A program made the position numbers and the translations under genes. A DNA stretch of 64,000 bases from Pseudomonas anguilliseptica (GTDB lineage: Bacteria > Pseudomonadota > Gammaproteobacteria > Pseudomonadales > Pseudomonadaceae). Shown in pieces: positions 38,473-47,212 of the stretch. The stretch covers positions 3,534,001 to 3,598,000 of the forward strand of contig NZ_FNSC01000001.1 in NCBI RefSeq assembly GCF_900105355.1. The letters are read 5' to 3'. Positions within the stretch are counted from its first letter, which is position 1. Each line of letters starts with the position of its first letter. Under the pieces are notes generated by a model that saw nothing but the letters and a program-made list of their open reading frames with translations, made no database searches and had not been told where the DNA came from.

Positions 38473-39664
38473 GGATCCTCTGAAGTAGCCATGCGTTTCA
38501 GGCCGACTTCAGCCTCCGCTGATTTTGAAAGCGGAAAATCGATCAAAAACGATCATATCATCCGCTTATTTTTGTGTTTTTAGCCGCCGCGAGCACCTCG
38601 CGGCGGCTATTGCCCATATTACGGGCGCACCTCTCCTGCAGTTGCCAGTAAATGTCTGCGTGCCATCCACAGGTTCGACAGCGCAAACAGCGTGACCAAC
38701 TGCGCCGTGTTCTTGGCCAGGCCGCGGAAGCGCGTCTTCACATAGCCGAACTGCCGCTTGATCACCCGAAACGGGTGCTCGACCTTGGCGCGCACCTGGG
38801 CTTTGGCCTTCTCGATCTTGCGCTTGGCTTTGTATAGCGCGCTGCGCTTATCGAGTTTCTTGTAGGTGCTGCGGCGTGCCGCCACCTGCCAGATAACCTT
38901 CCGACCCTCATGCTCCGGACGCTTTTCCACACCGGTGTAACCTGCGTCGGTACAAACCACGTTCTCGTCGCCATGCAGCAGCTTATCCACCTGGGTGACG
39001 TCCGCCACGTTGGCCGCCGTGCCCACCACGCTGTGCACCAGTCCAGACTTGTCATCCACACCGATGTGGGCCTTCATGCCGAAGTAGTACTGGTTGCCCT
39101 TCTTGGTCTGGTGCATCTCCGGGTCGCGTTTACCGTCTTTGTTTTTGGTCGAGCTGGGCGCATTGATCAACGTCGCATCGACGATGGTGCCCTGGCGCAG
39201 GGACAGGCCGCGATCCCCCAGGTAGCCGTTGATCACAGCCAAGATGCCAGCCGCCAGTTCGTTTTTTTCCAGTACGCGACGGAAGTTGAGGATGGTGGTT
39301 TCGTCAGGGATACGCTCCAGGCTCAACCCGGCGAACTGCCGCAGAATGGTCGTTTCGTACAGCGCCTCTTCCATCGCAGGATCGCTGTAACCGAGCCAGT
39401 TTTGCATCAGATGAACACGCAGCATCGCCATCAACGGGTACGCCGGGCGACCGCCTTCACCCTTGGGGTAATGTGGATCGATCAGGGCAATCAAGCCCTT
39501 CCACGGCACCACCCGATCCATCTCGATCAGGAACAACTCTTTGCGGGTCTGCTTGCGCTTGCCGGCGTACTCGGCATCGGCGAAGGTCATCTGCTTCATC
39601 GGAAAACTCGGTGGGTGGCGTCCGGGCATTTTGCCAAAATCAGGAAGACTTATTCAGAGTTTCC
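38473..39664 (-). mobile_element. IS5-family insertion sequence, copy 2 (1192 bp)
   Basis: Flanked by CTAG at 38469-38472 and 39665-39668. Ends GGATCCTCTGAA (left) and GGAAACTCTGAA (right, inward). Inserted exactly at the dinG stop codon, which survives in the left duplication. Its right CTAG is also the left target duplication of copy 3. Confidence 0.93.
38619..39599 (-). CDS. IS5-family transposase (copy 2)
   Basis: 326 residues, intact. Same catalytic blocks as copy 1, with about 15-20 substitutions between copies (for example DPHYPKG for EPYYPKG, VLEKNE for LLEKHE, and CTDAGYTG for CADAGYTG). The substitutions avoid the DDE residues. Confidence 0.93.
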   Translation of the reverse strand: MKQMTFADAEYAGKRKQTRKELFLIEMDRVVPWKGLIALIDPHYPKGEGGRPAYPLMAMLRVHLMQNWLGYSDPAMEEALYETTILRQFAGLSLERIPDETTILNFRRVLEKNELAAGILAVINGYLGDRGLSLRQGTIVDATLINAPSSTKNKDGKRDPEMHQTKKGNQYYFGMKAHIGVDDKSGLVHSVVGTAANVADVTQVDKLLHGDENVVCTDAGYTGVEKRPEHEGRKVIWQVAARRSTYKKLDKRSALYKAKRKIEKAKAQVRAKVEHPFRVIKRQFGYVKTRFRGLAKNTAQLVTLFALSNLWMARRHLLATAGEVRP

Positions 39665-39668
39665 CTAG

Positions 39669-40860
39669 GGATCCTCTGAAGTAGCCATGCATTTCTGGCT
39701 GACGTCAGCCTCTGCTGATTTCGAAAGTGATAAATCGATCAAAAACGATCAGATTACCGGCTCATTTCTGTGTTTTTAGCCGCCGCGAGCACCTCGCGGC
39801 AGCCATTTCCAGCATTACGGGCGCACCTCTCCTGCATTCGTCAGTAAATGTCGGCGCGCCATCCACAGATTTGACAGCGCGAATAAAGTCACCAGTTGCG
39901 CCGTGTTTTTGACCAGGCCACGGAAGCGCGTCTTCACATAACCGAACTGACGCTTGATCACCCGAAACGGATGCTCGACCTTGGCTCGCACTTGGGCCTT
40001 GGCCTTCTCGATTTTGCGCTTGGCTTTGTACAGCGCGCTGCGCTTACCGAGTTTCTTGTAAGTGCTACGCCGTGCTGCAACCTGCCAGATCACTTGACGG
40101 CCCTCATGCTCGGGGCGCTTCTCGACACCGGTATATCCGGCATCGGCCCCCACCATGTTTTCCTCGCCGTGCAGCAGCTTATCGACCTGGGTGACATCCG
40201 CCACGTTGGCGGCAGTACCCACCACGCTGTGCACCAAGCCAGACTCGTCATCCACCCCGATGTGCGCCTTCATGCCGAAGTAATACTGATTGCCTTTCTT
40301 GGTTGAGTGCATCTCAGGGTCACGCTTACCGTTCTTGTTCTTGGTTGAACTCGGCGCGTTGATCAGCGTGGCATCGACGATGGTGCCTTGGCGCAGCGAC
40401 AAACCACGGTCACCCAGGTAGCCATTGATCACGGCCAGGATGCCGGCAGCCAGTTCGTGTTTTTCCAGCAAGCGGCGGAAGTTGAGGATGGTGGTTTCGT
40501 CAGGAATGCGCTCCAGAGTCAGCCCGGCAAACTGGCGTAGGATGGTGGTCTCGTACAGCGCCTCTTCCATCGCCGGATCGCTGTAACCGAACCAGTTTTG
40601 CATCAGATGCACTCGCAGCATCGCCATCAGCGGATAGGACGGTCGGCCGCCTTCACCCTTTGGATAATGCGGCTCGATCAAAGCGATCAACCCTTTCCAT
40701 GGCACTACCCGATCCATCTCGATCAGGAACAATTCTTTGCGGGTCTGCTTGCGCTTGCCGGCGTACTCGGCGTCGGCGAAGGTCATCTGCTTCATCGGAA
40801 AACTCGGCGGGTGGAGTGCGGATATTTTGCCAAAATCAGGAAGTCTTTTTCAGACCATCC
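39669..40860 (-). mobile_element. IS5-family insertion sequence, copy 3 (1192 bp)
   Basis: Flanked by CTAG at 39665-39668 and 40861-40864. Left end GGATCCTCTGAA is identical to copy 2; right end read inward is GGATGGTCTGAA, identical to the left end of copy 1. It abuts copy 2 with only the shared CTAG between them, in the same orientation. Confidence 0.93.
39815..40795 (-). CDS. IS5-family transposase (copy 3)
   Basis: 326 residues, intact, starting at MKQMTF. The upstream ATG present in copies 1 and 2 is ATC here, which fixes the common start. Differences from both others include LTLERIP, KNKNGK, MHSTKKGN and ENMVGADAGYTG; the catalytic residues are kept. Confidence 0.93.
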   Translation of the reverse strand: MKQMTFADAEYAGKRKQTRKELFLIEMDRVVPWKGLIALIEPHYPKGEGGRPSYPLMAMLRVHLMQNWFGYSDPAMEEALYETTILRQFAGLTLERIPDETTILNFRRLLEKHELAAGILAVINGYLGDRGLSLRQGTIVDATLINAPSSTKNKNGKRDPEMHSTKKGNQYYFGMKAHIGVDDESGLVHSVVGTAANVADVTQVDKLLHGEENMVGADAGYTGVEKRPEHEGRQVIWQVAARRSTYKKLGKRSALYKAKRKIEKAKAQVRAKVEHPFRVIKRQFGYVKTRFRGLVKNTAQLVTLFALSNLWMARRHLLTNAGEVRP

Positions 40861-41002
40861 CTAGCAGTCCATCTGGTAGGCAACTCGCCGCACGGTATCG
40901 GTTCCTAATGCGTGTGGACAATGCCTTGGTCAGCTACAGGGCCTGGATTTTGCCTCGGGCAGTATCGCCCGGGGCGGTTGAAACAATGGGGGAGTGTGGT
41001 TC

Positions 41003-43207
41003 GTGAAGGTCAAGCGCAGGCTGCAAACGGCTGTTCTGGTATCAGCGCTCGTGGGGTTTGCCAGTGCAGCCATGGCGAAAGAACCGCAGGAACTGTTCAA
41101 TTTTGTCCGGCCAATGGATGCCGTGCAGGTCACGACGCAGGATGCCGATCTACCCAACCGCATTGGCGAGCCGACTCCGCAAGGCGAAGTGCTGCGGCGA
41201 GTGACCTTCCATGCTGCTGAACAACCGAGCCTAAAGCTGACCCCGCAAGACGGTAGCTGGGACTGGTCGCAGCAAACGCAGGTGAGCCTGCGTGTGCAGA
41301 ACGCCATGGACTGGGCGCTGACTCTGGATGTGCTGATTGAGAGCACTGACGGCCAGCGCTTGAGTACGCGTATTGCCTTGCCTGCCGGCCCTGCGCAAAC
41401 CCTGTTGATTCCCTTGCAGGCTACTTCGCCCCGCGATCAAGGCATGCGTGCCGGTGCGCCGATGCCCTGGACGCACAAGGGTCAGCGCCTGCTGCTGGCG
41501 GATACGGTCACGGGTACGCTGGACCTGAGCAAGGTCAGCTCGGTCACTCTGTCCATGCCGCAGCCGAAGTCCGCGCAAGATATTCTGATCAGCCAGTTTG
41601 GCGTAAACGGCGAGCAACTTTCGGCGGCGGCCTATGCCGCTATCGTTGACCGTTACGGCCAGTACACGCGCGCTGATTGGCCGGGCAAGGTTAAGAGCTA
41701 CGAGCAACTGCAGCAGGCGGTGGCTCAGGAGCAGAAACAATTGCATACCTGGCTGGCCGAACGCCCTGCGCAGGACAAGTTTGCCGGTTGGACCAGCGGG
41801 CAGCCGTTTGAGGCGAGCGGTTTCTTCCGTACCGAGAAGCGTGATGGCCGCTGGTTTCTGGTAACTCCTGAAGGCCATCCGTTCTACTCGCTGGGCGTCA
41901 ATGCGGTCACCGCGCAACAGAGTGCTACTTACGTCGAGGGGCGTGAGGCGATGTTTACCGGGTTGCCGCAACCGGGTGAGGCGCTGGCGGCTTATTTCGG
42001 TACCTCCGACAGCCGTAGCGACACCGGCGCCAACCAGGGGCGGGCGTTTGCCAGCGGGCGCTGGTTCGATTTCTACCAGGCCAACTTGCAACGCAGCTAT
42101 GGTCAGATTGATCCGCTTGCCTGGCGCACGCTGAGCCAGGACCGCCTGCAGGCCTGGGGTTTCAACACCCTGGGTAACTGGAGTGACGCAGCTTTTGGCG
42201 GCGATACGCGCATGCCATTCAGTATTCCACTGTCGATTCATGGCGATTACGCCACCATCAGCACCGGCGTCGACTGGTGGGGCGCGATGCCTGATCCATT
42301 CGACCCGCGCTTTGCCATGGCCACCGAACGCGCAGTGGCGATTGCCTCGCGCGACCATCGTGACAATCCCTGGCTGCTTGGTTATTTCGCCTATAACGAA
42401 CTGGCCTGGGCCGGCCCTGCGGAAGACCCCAGCAGCCGTTACGCCCTGGCCTACGCCACGCTGCGTCTGACCACCGATGTGCCGGCCAAGCGTGCCTTCC
42501 TCAAGCAGCTGCGCGACAAGTATCGCAATCAGAATGGGCTGTCTCGCGCCTGGGGTATCGAGCTGCCAGCCTGGGAATTGATGGAAGATCCGGGTTTTCA
42601 GGCGCCGCTGCCAAGCGCCGAGTACCCGGCCATCGAGAAGGACATGCAGGCATTCTTGCGCCTGTATGCCGAGACCTACTTCAAGACCATTGCCGATTCG
42701 CTCGAGTGGCACGCGCCCAATCACCTGCTGCTGGGGGGGCGTTTCGCCAGCAGCATCCCCGAGGCGGTGAATGCCTGTGCGACCTTCTGCGATGTGTTGA
42801 GTTTCAACTTCTATACCCGTGAGCCGCAGCATGGGTATGACTTTGCTGCCCTGCGCCAGCTGGACAAACCGTTGATGGTCACCGAGTTCCACTTCGGCTC
42901 GCGTGACCGTGGGCCGTTCTGGGGCGGAGTTGCCGAGGTTTATAAGGAAGAAGAGCGCGGCCCGGCCTATGCGCATTTTCTGCGCAAGGCCCTGGAAGAG
43001 CCGCAAATCGTCGGCGTGCACTGGTTCCAGTATCTCGATCAGCCGGTCACCGGGCGTTTGCTGGATGGTGAAAACGGTCATCTGGGTCTGGTCGCCATTA
43101 CCGATCGGCCTTGGGACGGCTTTGTCAAAGCCGTGCGCAAAGCCAACCGCGATGTGCCGAGAACGCTGCTCAAGTCTGTAACCGCGCCAGTTCCAGCGGC
43201 TCCGTAA
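41003..43207 (+). CDS. Secreted glycoside hydrolase, clan GH-A (agarase/beta-galactosidase-like)
   Basis: 734 residues with a signal peptide (cleavage after ...SAAMA). An N-terminal beta-sandwich-like region (about 30-220) precedes a TIM barrel containing GRWFLVTPEGHPFYSLGVN, LQAWGFNTLGNWSD, the acid/base candidate E466 in AYNELAW, and the nucleophile candidate E628 in MVTEFHFGSRDRG. The layout resembles GH50-type agarases, but the natural substrate is unknown; an exopolysaccharide is possible. GTG 41003 is preferred to 40994 because GGGGA then has proper spacing and the signal peptide begins with KVKRR. Confidence 0.75.
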   Translation: MKVKRRLQTAVLVSALVGFASAAMAKEPQELFNFVRPMDAVQVTTQDADLPNRIGEPTPQGEVLRRVTFHAAEQPSLKLTPQDGSWDWSQQTQVSLRVQNAMDWALTLDVLIESTDGQRLSTRIALPAGPAQTLLIPLQATSPRDQGMRAGAPMPWTHKGQRLLLADTVTGTLDLSKVSSVTLSMPQPKSAQDILISQFGVNGEQLSAAAYAAIVDRYGQYTRADWPGKVKSYEQLQQAVAQEQKQLHTWLAERPAQDKFAGWTSGQPFEASGFFRTEKRDGRWFLVTPEGHPFYSLGVNAVTAQQSATYVEGREAMFTGLPQPGEALAAYFGTSDSRSDTGANQGRAFASGRWFDFYQANLQRSYGQIDPLAWRTLSQDRLQAWGFNTLGNWSDAAFGGDTRMPFSIPLSIHGDYATISTGVDWWGAMPDPFDPRFAMATERAVAIASRDHRDNPWLLGYFAYNELAWAGPAEDPSSRYALAYATLRLTTDVPAKRAFLKQLRDKYRNQNGLSRAWGIELPAWELMEDPGFQAPLPSAEYPAIEKDMQAFLRLYAETYFKTIADSLEWHAPNHLLLGGRFASSIPEAVNACATFCDVLSFNFYTREPQHGYDFAALRQLDKPLMVTEFHFGSRDRGPFWGGVAEVYKEEERGPAYAHFLRKALEEPQIVGVHWFQYLDQPVTGRLLDGENGHLGLVAITDRPWDGFVKAVRKANRDVPRTLLKSVTAPVPAAP

Positions 43208-43322
43208 AAGGCTATTCGCCAAGCTGATAGTAGGATTACCAGCCTTGTGCTGGGTTCACCGCAGGCGTCAGAGCTGAAACAATCTGTCGAAGATTTGGCC
43301 GAGTACTTAAGAAGGGGGTAGG

Positions 43323-44471
43323 GTGGTGCAGATACAGGGTTATTTCGACCTCAAGTTCGAAGCGCTGAGAGATGCCTTTGCGGCACTGTTCGACGAGCCA
43401 CAAGAGCGCGGCATGGCGCTCTGCGTGCAAATCGGCGGCGAAACCGTGGTGGATCTGTGGGCCGGGGTTGCCGACAAGGAGGGTCAGCAGGCCTGGCACA
43501 GCGACACCATCCTCAACCTGTTTTCCTGTACCAAGACCTTTACTGCAGTGACCGCGCTGCAACTGGTGGGCGAGGGCAAGCTCGAGCTGGATGCGCCGGT
43601 CCCACGCTATTGGCCCGAGTTCGCCGCCGCTGGCAAGGACAGGATCACTCTGCGCCACTTGCTCAGCCATCAGGCCGGGCTGCCAGCCTTGCGCGAGATG
43701 CTGCCGGCTGAAGCCTTATACGATTGGCAGGCGATGACCACGGCTCTGGCTGCCGAACAGCCGTGGTGGCCATTGGGTGAGGGCCATGGTTATGCGCCGA
43801 TCACCTATGGCTGGCTGGTGGGAGAGGTGTTGCGCCGAGTCGAGGGGCGCGGGCCGGGCGAGTCCATCGTTGCGCGTACGGCCAAGCCCCTAGGACTGGA
43901 CTTTCATGTTGGCCTGGCGGATGAAGAGTTCGATCGGGTGGCAATCATCTCCCGTGGCAAGGGCAACTTCGGCGATGCAGCAGCCCAGCGCCTGCTCAAG
44001 ACCATGATGAGCGAACCAGCGGCCATGAGCACGCGGGCCTTCACCAATCCACCGTCGATCATGACCAGTACCAATAAGTCCGAGTGGCGGCGCATGCAGC
44101 AGCCGGCGGCGAACGGTCACGGCAATGCCCGTAGTCTGGCCGGTTTCTACAGCGGTCTGCTGGATGGTCAGTTGCTGGAAAGCGAGTTGCTGGCCGAGCT
44201 GACCCGTGAGCACGCGGTAGGCGAAGACAAGACCCTGCTGACCCGCACCCGCTTTGGTCTGGGCTGCATGCTTGATCAGCCTGAGGTGGCCAACGCCACC
44301 TACGGCATGGGCCCGCGTGCCTTTGGCCATCCTGGCGCTGGCGGTTCTATTGGTTTTGCCGACCCGGAGCGGGACGTGGCGTTTGGTTTTGTTACCAATA
44401 ATCTAGGACCGTTCGTCTTGATGGACCCCCGTGCGCAGAAACTTGCGCGTTTGTTAGCTGATTGTTTATAG
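43323..44471 (+). CDS. Serine hydrolase of the class C beta-lactamase fold (EstB-like esterase)
   Basis: 382 residues. Catalytic SxxK is S68-C-T-K71 in LFSCTKTFTAV. The tyrosine of YGWLVGEV in APITYGW fits the second motif, and GHPGAGGSIGFADP the third, as in family VIII carboxylesterases. There is no signal peptide, which also favours an esterase over a periplasmic beta-lactamase. Two consecutive GTG codons (43323, 43326) follow GAAGGGGG. A terminator follows. Confidence 0.85.
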   Translation: MVQIQGYFDLKFEALRDAFAALFDEPQERGMALCVQIGGETVVDLWAGVADKEGQQAWHSDTILNLFSCTKTFTAVTALQLVGEGKLELDAPVPRYWPEFAAAGKDRITLRHLLSHQAGLPALREMLPAEALYDWQAMTTALAAEQPWWPLGEGHGYAPITYGWLVGEVLRRVEGRGPGESIVARTAKPLGLDFHVGLADEEFDRVAIISRGKGNFGDAAAQRLLKTMMSEPAAMSTRAFTNPPSIMTSTNKSEWRRMQQPAANGHGNARSLAGFYSGLLDGQLLESELLAELTREHAVGEDKTLLTRTRFGLGCMLDQPEVANATYGMGPRAFGHPGAGGSIGFADPERDVAFGFVTNNLGPFVLMDPRAQKLARLLADCL

Positions 44472-44515
44472 CCGGCTCGGCTAGACTGCTGCGCAACATG
44501 GCATGGTCCGCTTCT

Positions 44516-44543
44516 GAGCGGGCCACTGACCCGCTCCTTTTTT
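44516..44543 (+). terminator. Terminator after the esterase gene
   Basis: 7-bp GC stem (44516-44522 with 44530-44536), 7-nt loop, then C and T6 (44537-44543). Confidence 0.8.
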
Positions 44544-44565
44544 GCTTATCACGTGTGGATACCTG

Positions 44566-45252
44566 ATGCTCGCTAACAAAACTCTCGTCATCGCTCTGTG
44601 TGTACTGATCAGCGGTTGTAGCCTTTTCGAGAAATCCGAAAAGCCCGCGCCGAAGGTGGTGCCAATGCCGCCACCAGCAGTTACTCAGGCCTGGCTGGAT
44701 GTGTACGAGCCGAAGGTGCGTGAAGCGATCAAAGGCACCCATTTCGAGTTTGAACGTCGCGAAAACCTGCTAGTCGTTACCGCGCCGGTGCTGGGTTCGT
44801 TCAACCCGGACCGTCCTCATATGATGTTGCCGACCACCCTCGGCCCGCTGAGCCGCATGGCCAAACTGCTGGAAAGTGATGAAACCATCGGTGTGCTGAT
44901 TCTCGGCCACGCCGACAGCAGCGGTGAAGTAAGCGCCAACCGTGAACTGAGCCACCAGCGGGCTCGTGCGTTCACCTCGATTTTCCGCCTCAGCGGTCTC
45001 AAGCAGAACCGTCTGATGGTCAAGGGCCTGGGCTCGGACATGCCGCGCGCCGCCAACGACAGTCAGCAAGGCCGTGCGTTGAACCGCCGAGTGGAAATCC
45101 TCCTGACCTCGAAAGCCACCCTCAACGCGTTGATTTCCAAGTACAGCCAACCTGCACCGGCACCCGTCACTGCAGTAGCCGCTGTCAAGCCTGCCGCTGA
45201 CAAGAGTGCGAAAACTGTAGCCAAGGCTGATAAGCCAGCCAGCAGCCAGTAA
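44566..45252 (+). CDS. OmpA-family lipoprotein
   Basis: 228 residues. Lipobox ISGC (Cys18), a short DUF4398-free linker, then an OmpA domain (about 60-185; LILGHADSSGEVSANRELS, RARAFTSIF, GRALNRRVEILL) and an Ala/Lys-rich tail (AAVKPAADKSAKTVAKADK). The domain is less close to the tandem pair at 32.9-34.4 kb than those are to each other. The start at 44566 gives a proper lipoprotein signal. It precedes pdxH, as I recall for P. aeruginosa. Confidence 0.87.
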   Translation: MLANKTLVIALCVLISGCSLFEKSEKPAPKVVPMPPPAVTQAWLDVYEPKVREAIKGTHFEFERRENLLVVTAPVLGSFNPDRPHMMLPTTLGPLSRMAKLLESDETIGVLILGHADSSGEVSANRELSHQRARAFTSIFRLSGLKQNRLMVKGLGSDMPRAANDSQQGRALNRRVEILLTSKATLNALISKYSQPAPAPVTAVAAVKPAADKSAKTVAKADKPASSQ

Positions 45253-45356
45253 GACGCTGTGCCAATAGCCGCTAGGCAGCGGCGTGTTGCCGCAGATCAA
45301 GCCAGATAGAGCGCTCGCGGGTAAGCTAGGCAGTACTTGTTCGAGAGGATTTGCCG

Positions 45357-46004
45357 ATGACTCAAACCCTGGCTGATATGCGCCGTGACTACACCCGCGA
45401 TGGCTTGAGCGAGGCGCAAGCGCCGCTTGAGCCCTTTGCACTGTTCGAGCAATGGTTTGCCGATGCAGTGAAGACCGAGCAACTGCCGGTCGAGCCTAAT
45501 GCCATGACCCTGGCGACCGTCGATGCCCAAGGGCGTCCGCATTGTCGGGTGCTGCTGCTCAAAGGTCTGGATACGCGCGGCTTTACCTTCTTCAGCAACT
45601 ACGACAGTGCCAAGGGCCAGCACCTGGCCGCCAATCCCTTTGCCGCCATGACCTTCTTCTGGCCCAGCCTGGAGCGGCAGGTGCGTATCGAAGGGCGCGT
45701 CGAGCGGGTGAGTGCCGAAGAGTGCGATGCCTACTTCCAGGTGCGTCCGCTGGGCAGCCGATTGGGTGCCTGGGCTTCGCCGCAGAGCCGGGTGATTGCC
45801 GACCGTGCCGAGCTGGAAGGCCTGCTGGCAGAAACCGAGCAGCGTTTTCTCGATCGCGCGCCACATTGCCCGCCGCACTGGGGGGGCTATCGTCTGCTGC
45901 CGGAGCGTATCGAGTTCTGGCAGGGCCGTTCCAGCCGTCTGCATGATCGCCTTAATTTTTGTTTGCAGGGCGCCGCCTGGCTGCGTGAGCGCCTGGCGCC
46001 CTGA
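45357..46004 (+). CDS. pdxH: Pyridoxamine 5'-phosphate oxidase
   Basis: FMN-dependent oxidation of pyridoxamine or pyridoxine phosphate to pyridoxal phosphate. 215 residues, standard. FMN-binding split barrel with [65 protein letters not shown] and the C-terminal [20 protein letters not shown]. The ATG at 45357 has GAGAGGA 7 bp upstream. Confidence 0.97.
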   Translation: MTQTLADMRRDYTRDGLSEAQAPLEPFALFEQWFADAVKTEQLPVEPNAMTLATVDAQGRPHCRVLLLKGLDTRGFTFFSNYDSAKGQHLAANPFAAMTFFWPSLERQVRIEGRVERVSAEECDAYFQVRPLGSRLGAWASPQSRVIADRAELEGLLAETEQRFLDRAPHCPPHWGGYRLLPERIEFWQGRSSRLHDRLNFCLQGAAWLRERLAP

Positions 46005-46011
46005 GTTCGCT

Positions 46012-46248
46012 TCAGTCGCCGGAGTATTGCGCGGCAGCTTGCTCCAGCCAGGCGGGCAGGTCGCTGCGCTTGATGCCGGCGGCCTGCGCCTCAGTCAGGC
46101 GAGCAAGCATATAGTTGCGTTTGGCCGTTGAGTCGCCAGCCAGTGACAGCGCCAGGTCGCGATCCATCCAGCGTTTGATTCGCACATACAACCACCAGTG
46201 GAAGTACAGCCCGGCAATACTGGTGATGGCGACGATAAAGTAATCCAT
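46012..46248 (-). CDS. Small conserved membrane protein of unknown function
   Basis: 78 residues: one N-terminal hydrophobic helix (DYFIVAITSIAGLYFHWWLYVRI) and a charged C-terminal part (ARLTEAQAAGIKRSDLPAWLEQA). GGGGGAT precedes the ATG. Convergent with pdxH, stops 7 bp apart. The codon pattern and position support a real gene; no function is recognised. Confidence 0.65.
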   Translation of the reverse strand: MDYFIVAITSIAGLYFHWWLYVRIKRWMDRDLALSLAGDSTAKRNYMLARLTEAQAAGIKRSDLPAWLEQAAAQYSGD

Positions 46249-46423
46249 AAATCCCCCAAGCCAAGTCTTAGCTTAGGCTGATTGGAGGCCGTGACTGCAC
46301 GCGGCGAAGTGTCGCGCCGGGCTCCTGCGCTGCAGCTTGGGTAAAGTTTTGCCGCATATTGGCGGGTGACAGCGGCGCTGCCCAGGCGTTTTAATGAGCA
46401 CCTGCCTAACTGGAGAAACAATC

Positions 46424-46885
46424 ATGCGTAAACCCTTTCTGTTGGCTGCCTCGTTTGCCGCGCTGGCCCTGTTGGGTGGTTGCGCCTCCAGCCTGACCGG
46501 CGACACCTACTCGCGTGATGAAGCACGCACTGTGCAGACCGTGCGTATGGGCACCATCGAAGCGTTGCGTCCAGTGAAGATCGAAGGCACGAAAACCCCA
46601 ATCGGCGCCGGTGCCGGTGCGGTAATCGGTGGCGTGGCCGGTAGCAGCGTCGGTGGCGGCCGTGGCAGTGCGGTAGCCGCAGTGATCGGTGCAGTGGCCG
46701 GTGGTCTGCTGGGGGCGATGACCGAGGAAGGTCTGACCCGTACCCAGGGCGTGGAAATTACCGTGCTGGAGGATGACGGCAGCATGCGAGCCTACGTCCA
46801 GGCGGTCGAAGAGAATCAGATATTCCGCGTCGGTGAGCGTGTACGGATCATGACCGTGAATGGCACCAGCCGCGTTACTCATTGA
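46424..46885 (+). CDS. SlyB/Pcp-like glycine-zipper outer-membrane lipoprotein
   Basis: 153 residues. Lipobox LGGC (about Cys20), then a region with TYSRDEARTVQTVRMGTIEALRPVKI, the 17-kDa-antigen-like glycine zipper (GAGAGAVIGGVAGSSVGGG, GAVAGGLLGA), and a C-terminal beta domain (VEITVLEDDGSMRAYVQ, FRVGERVRIM). SlyB-type proteins stabilise the outer membrane under stress. GGAGAAAC precedes the ATG; a terminator follows. Confidence 0.88.
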   Translation: MRKPFLLAASFAALALLGGCASSLTGDTYSRDEARTVQTVRMGTIEALRPVKIEGTKTPIGAGAGAVIGGVAGSSVGGGRGSAVAAVIGAVAGGLLGAMTEEGLTRTQGVEITVLEDDGSMRAYVQAVEENQIFRVGERVRIMTVNGTSRVTH

Positions 46886-46897
46886 GTTCCTAGGAAG

Positions 46898-46927
46898 CCG
46901 GATCAGTTCTGACTGATCCGGTTTTTT
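46898..46927 (+). terminator. Terminator after the SlyB-like gene
   Basis: 9-bp stem (46898-46906 with 46913-46921), TTCTGA loop, followed directly by T6. Confidence 0.88.
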
Positions 46928-47212
46928 ATTGTCTTTTTTCCAGACAAACCAGATGTTTATCGGTGTTTCGCAGGTTTTTCAGGCAAGCTCGCGGAATACT
47001 CAGCGTTTAGTAATAATTCTATCCATGACGGCCGGCCGATAGTTATGGATAATCGCGCACGCTTTTGCGCCGACGGGCTTTCGTCGGCGCGCGGTGCAAT
47101 ACTTTTGCGCGGGTTGCAACGCAGGCAAACGCCTGTGGTTGACCGCCAGTGAGCAGGTTAGGGAGTCAGCCGGGGACGGGTACGTGCCGGGTTCGTATTA
47201 AGGGGTTTTTCT
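46928..47212 (+). promoter_or_regulatory. Leader region of the mrp antiporter operon
   Basis: No gene. It contains a TATCCAT/ATGGATA dyad (47020-47026 with 47045-47051) around GGCCGGCC, and a perfect 9-bp stem (47067-47075 with 47082-47090). These could affect operon expression. I see no clear sigma-70 pair. Confidence 0.4.

Noticed and set aside
31558..40860. Composite transposon bounded by IS5 copies 1 and 2/3
   Set aside because: All are in the same orientation, each has its own target duplication (CTAA versus CTAG), and the DNA between is ordinary chromosomal genes.
42731..42740. G7 tract in the glycosidase as a frameshift site
   Set aside because: The reading frame and conserved protein sequence continue correctly through it.
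41231..43222. 663-codon leftward ORF opposite the glycosidase
   Set aside because: The sense strand has a signal peptide and catalytic motifs; the antisense product resembles no family.
43323..44471. Beta-lactam resistance gene
   Set aside because: It has the class C fold motifs but no signal peptide and an EstB-like layout, so an esterase is more likely.
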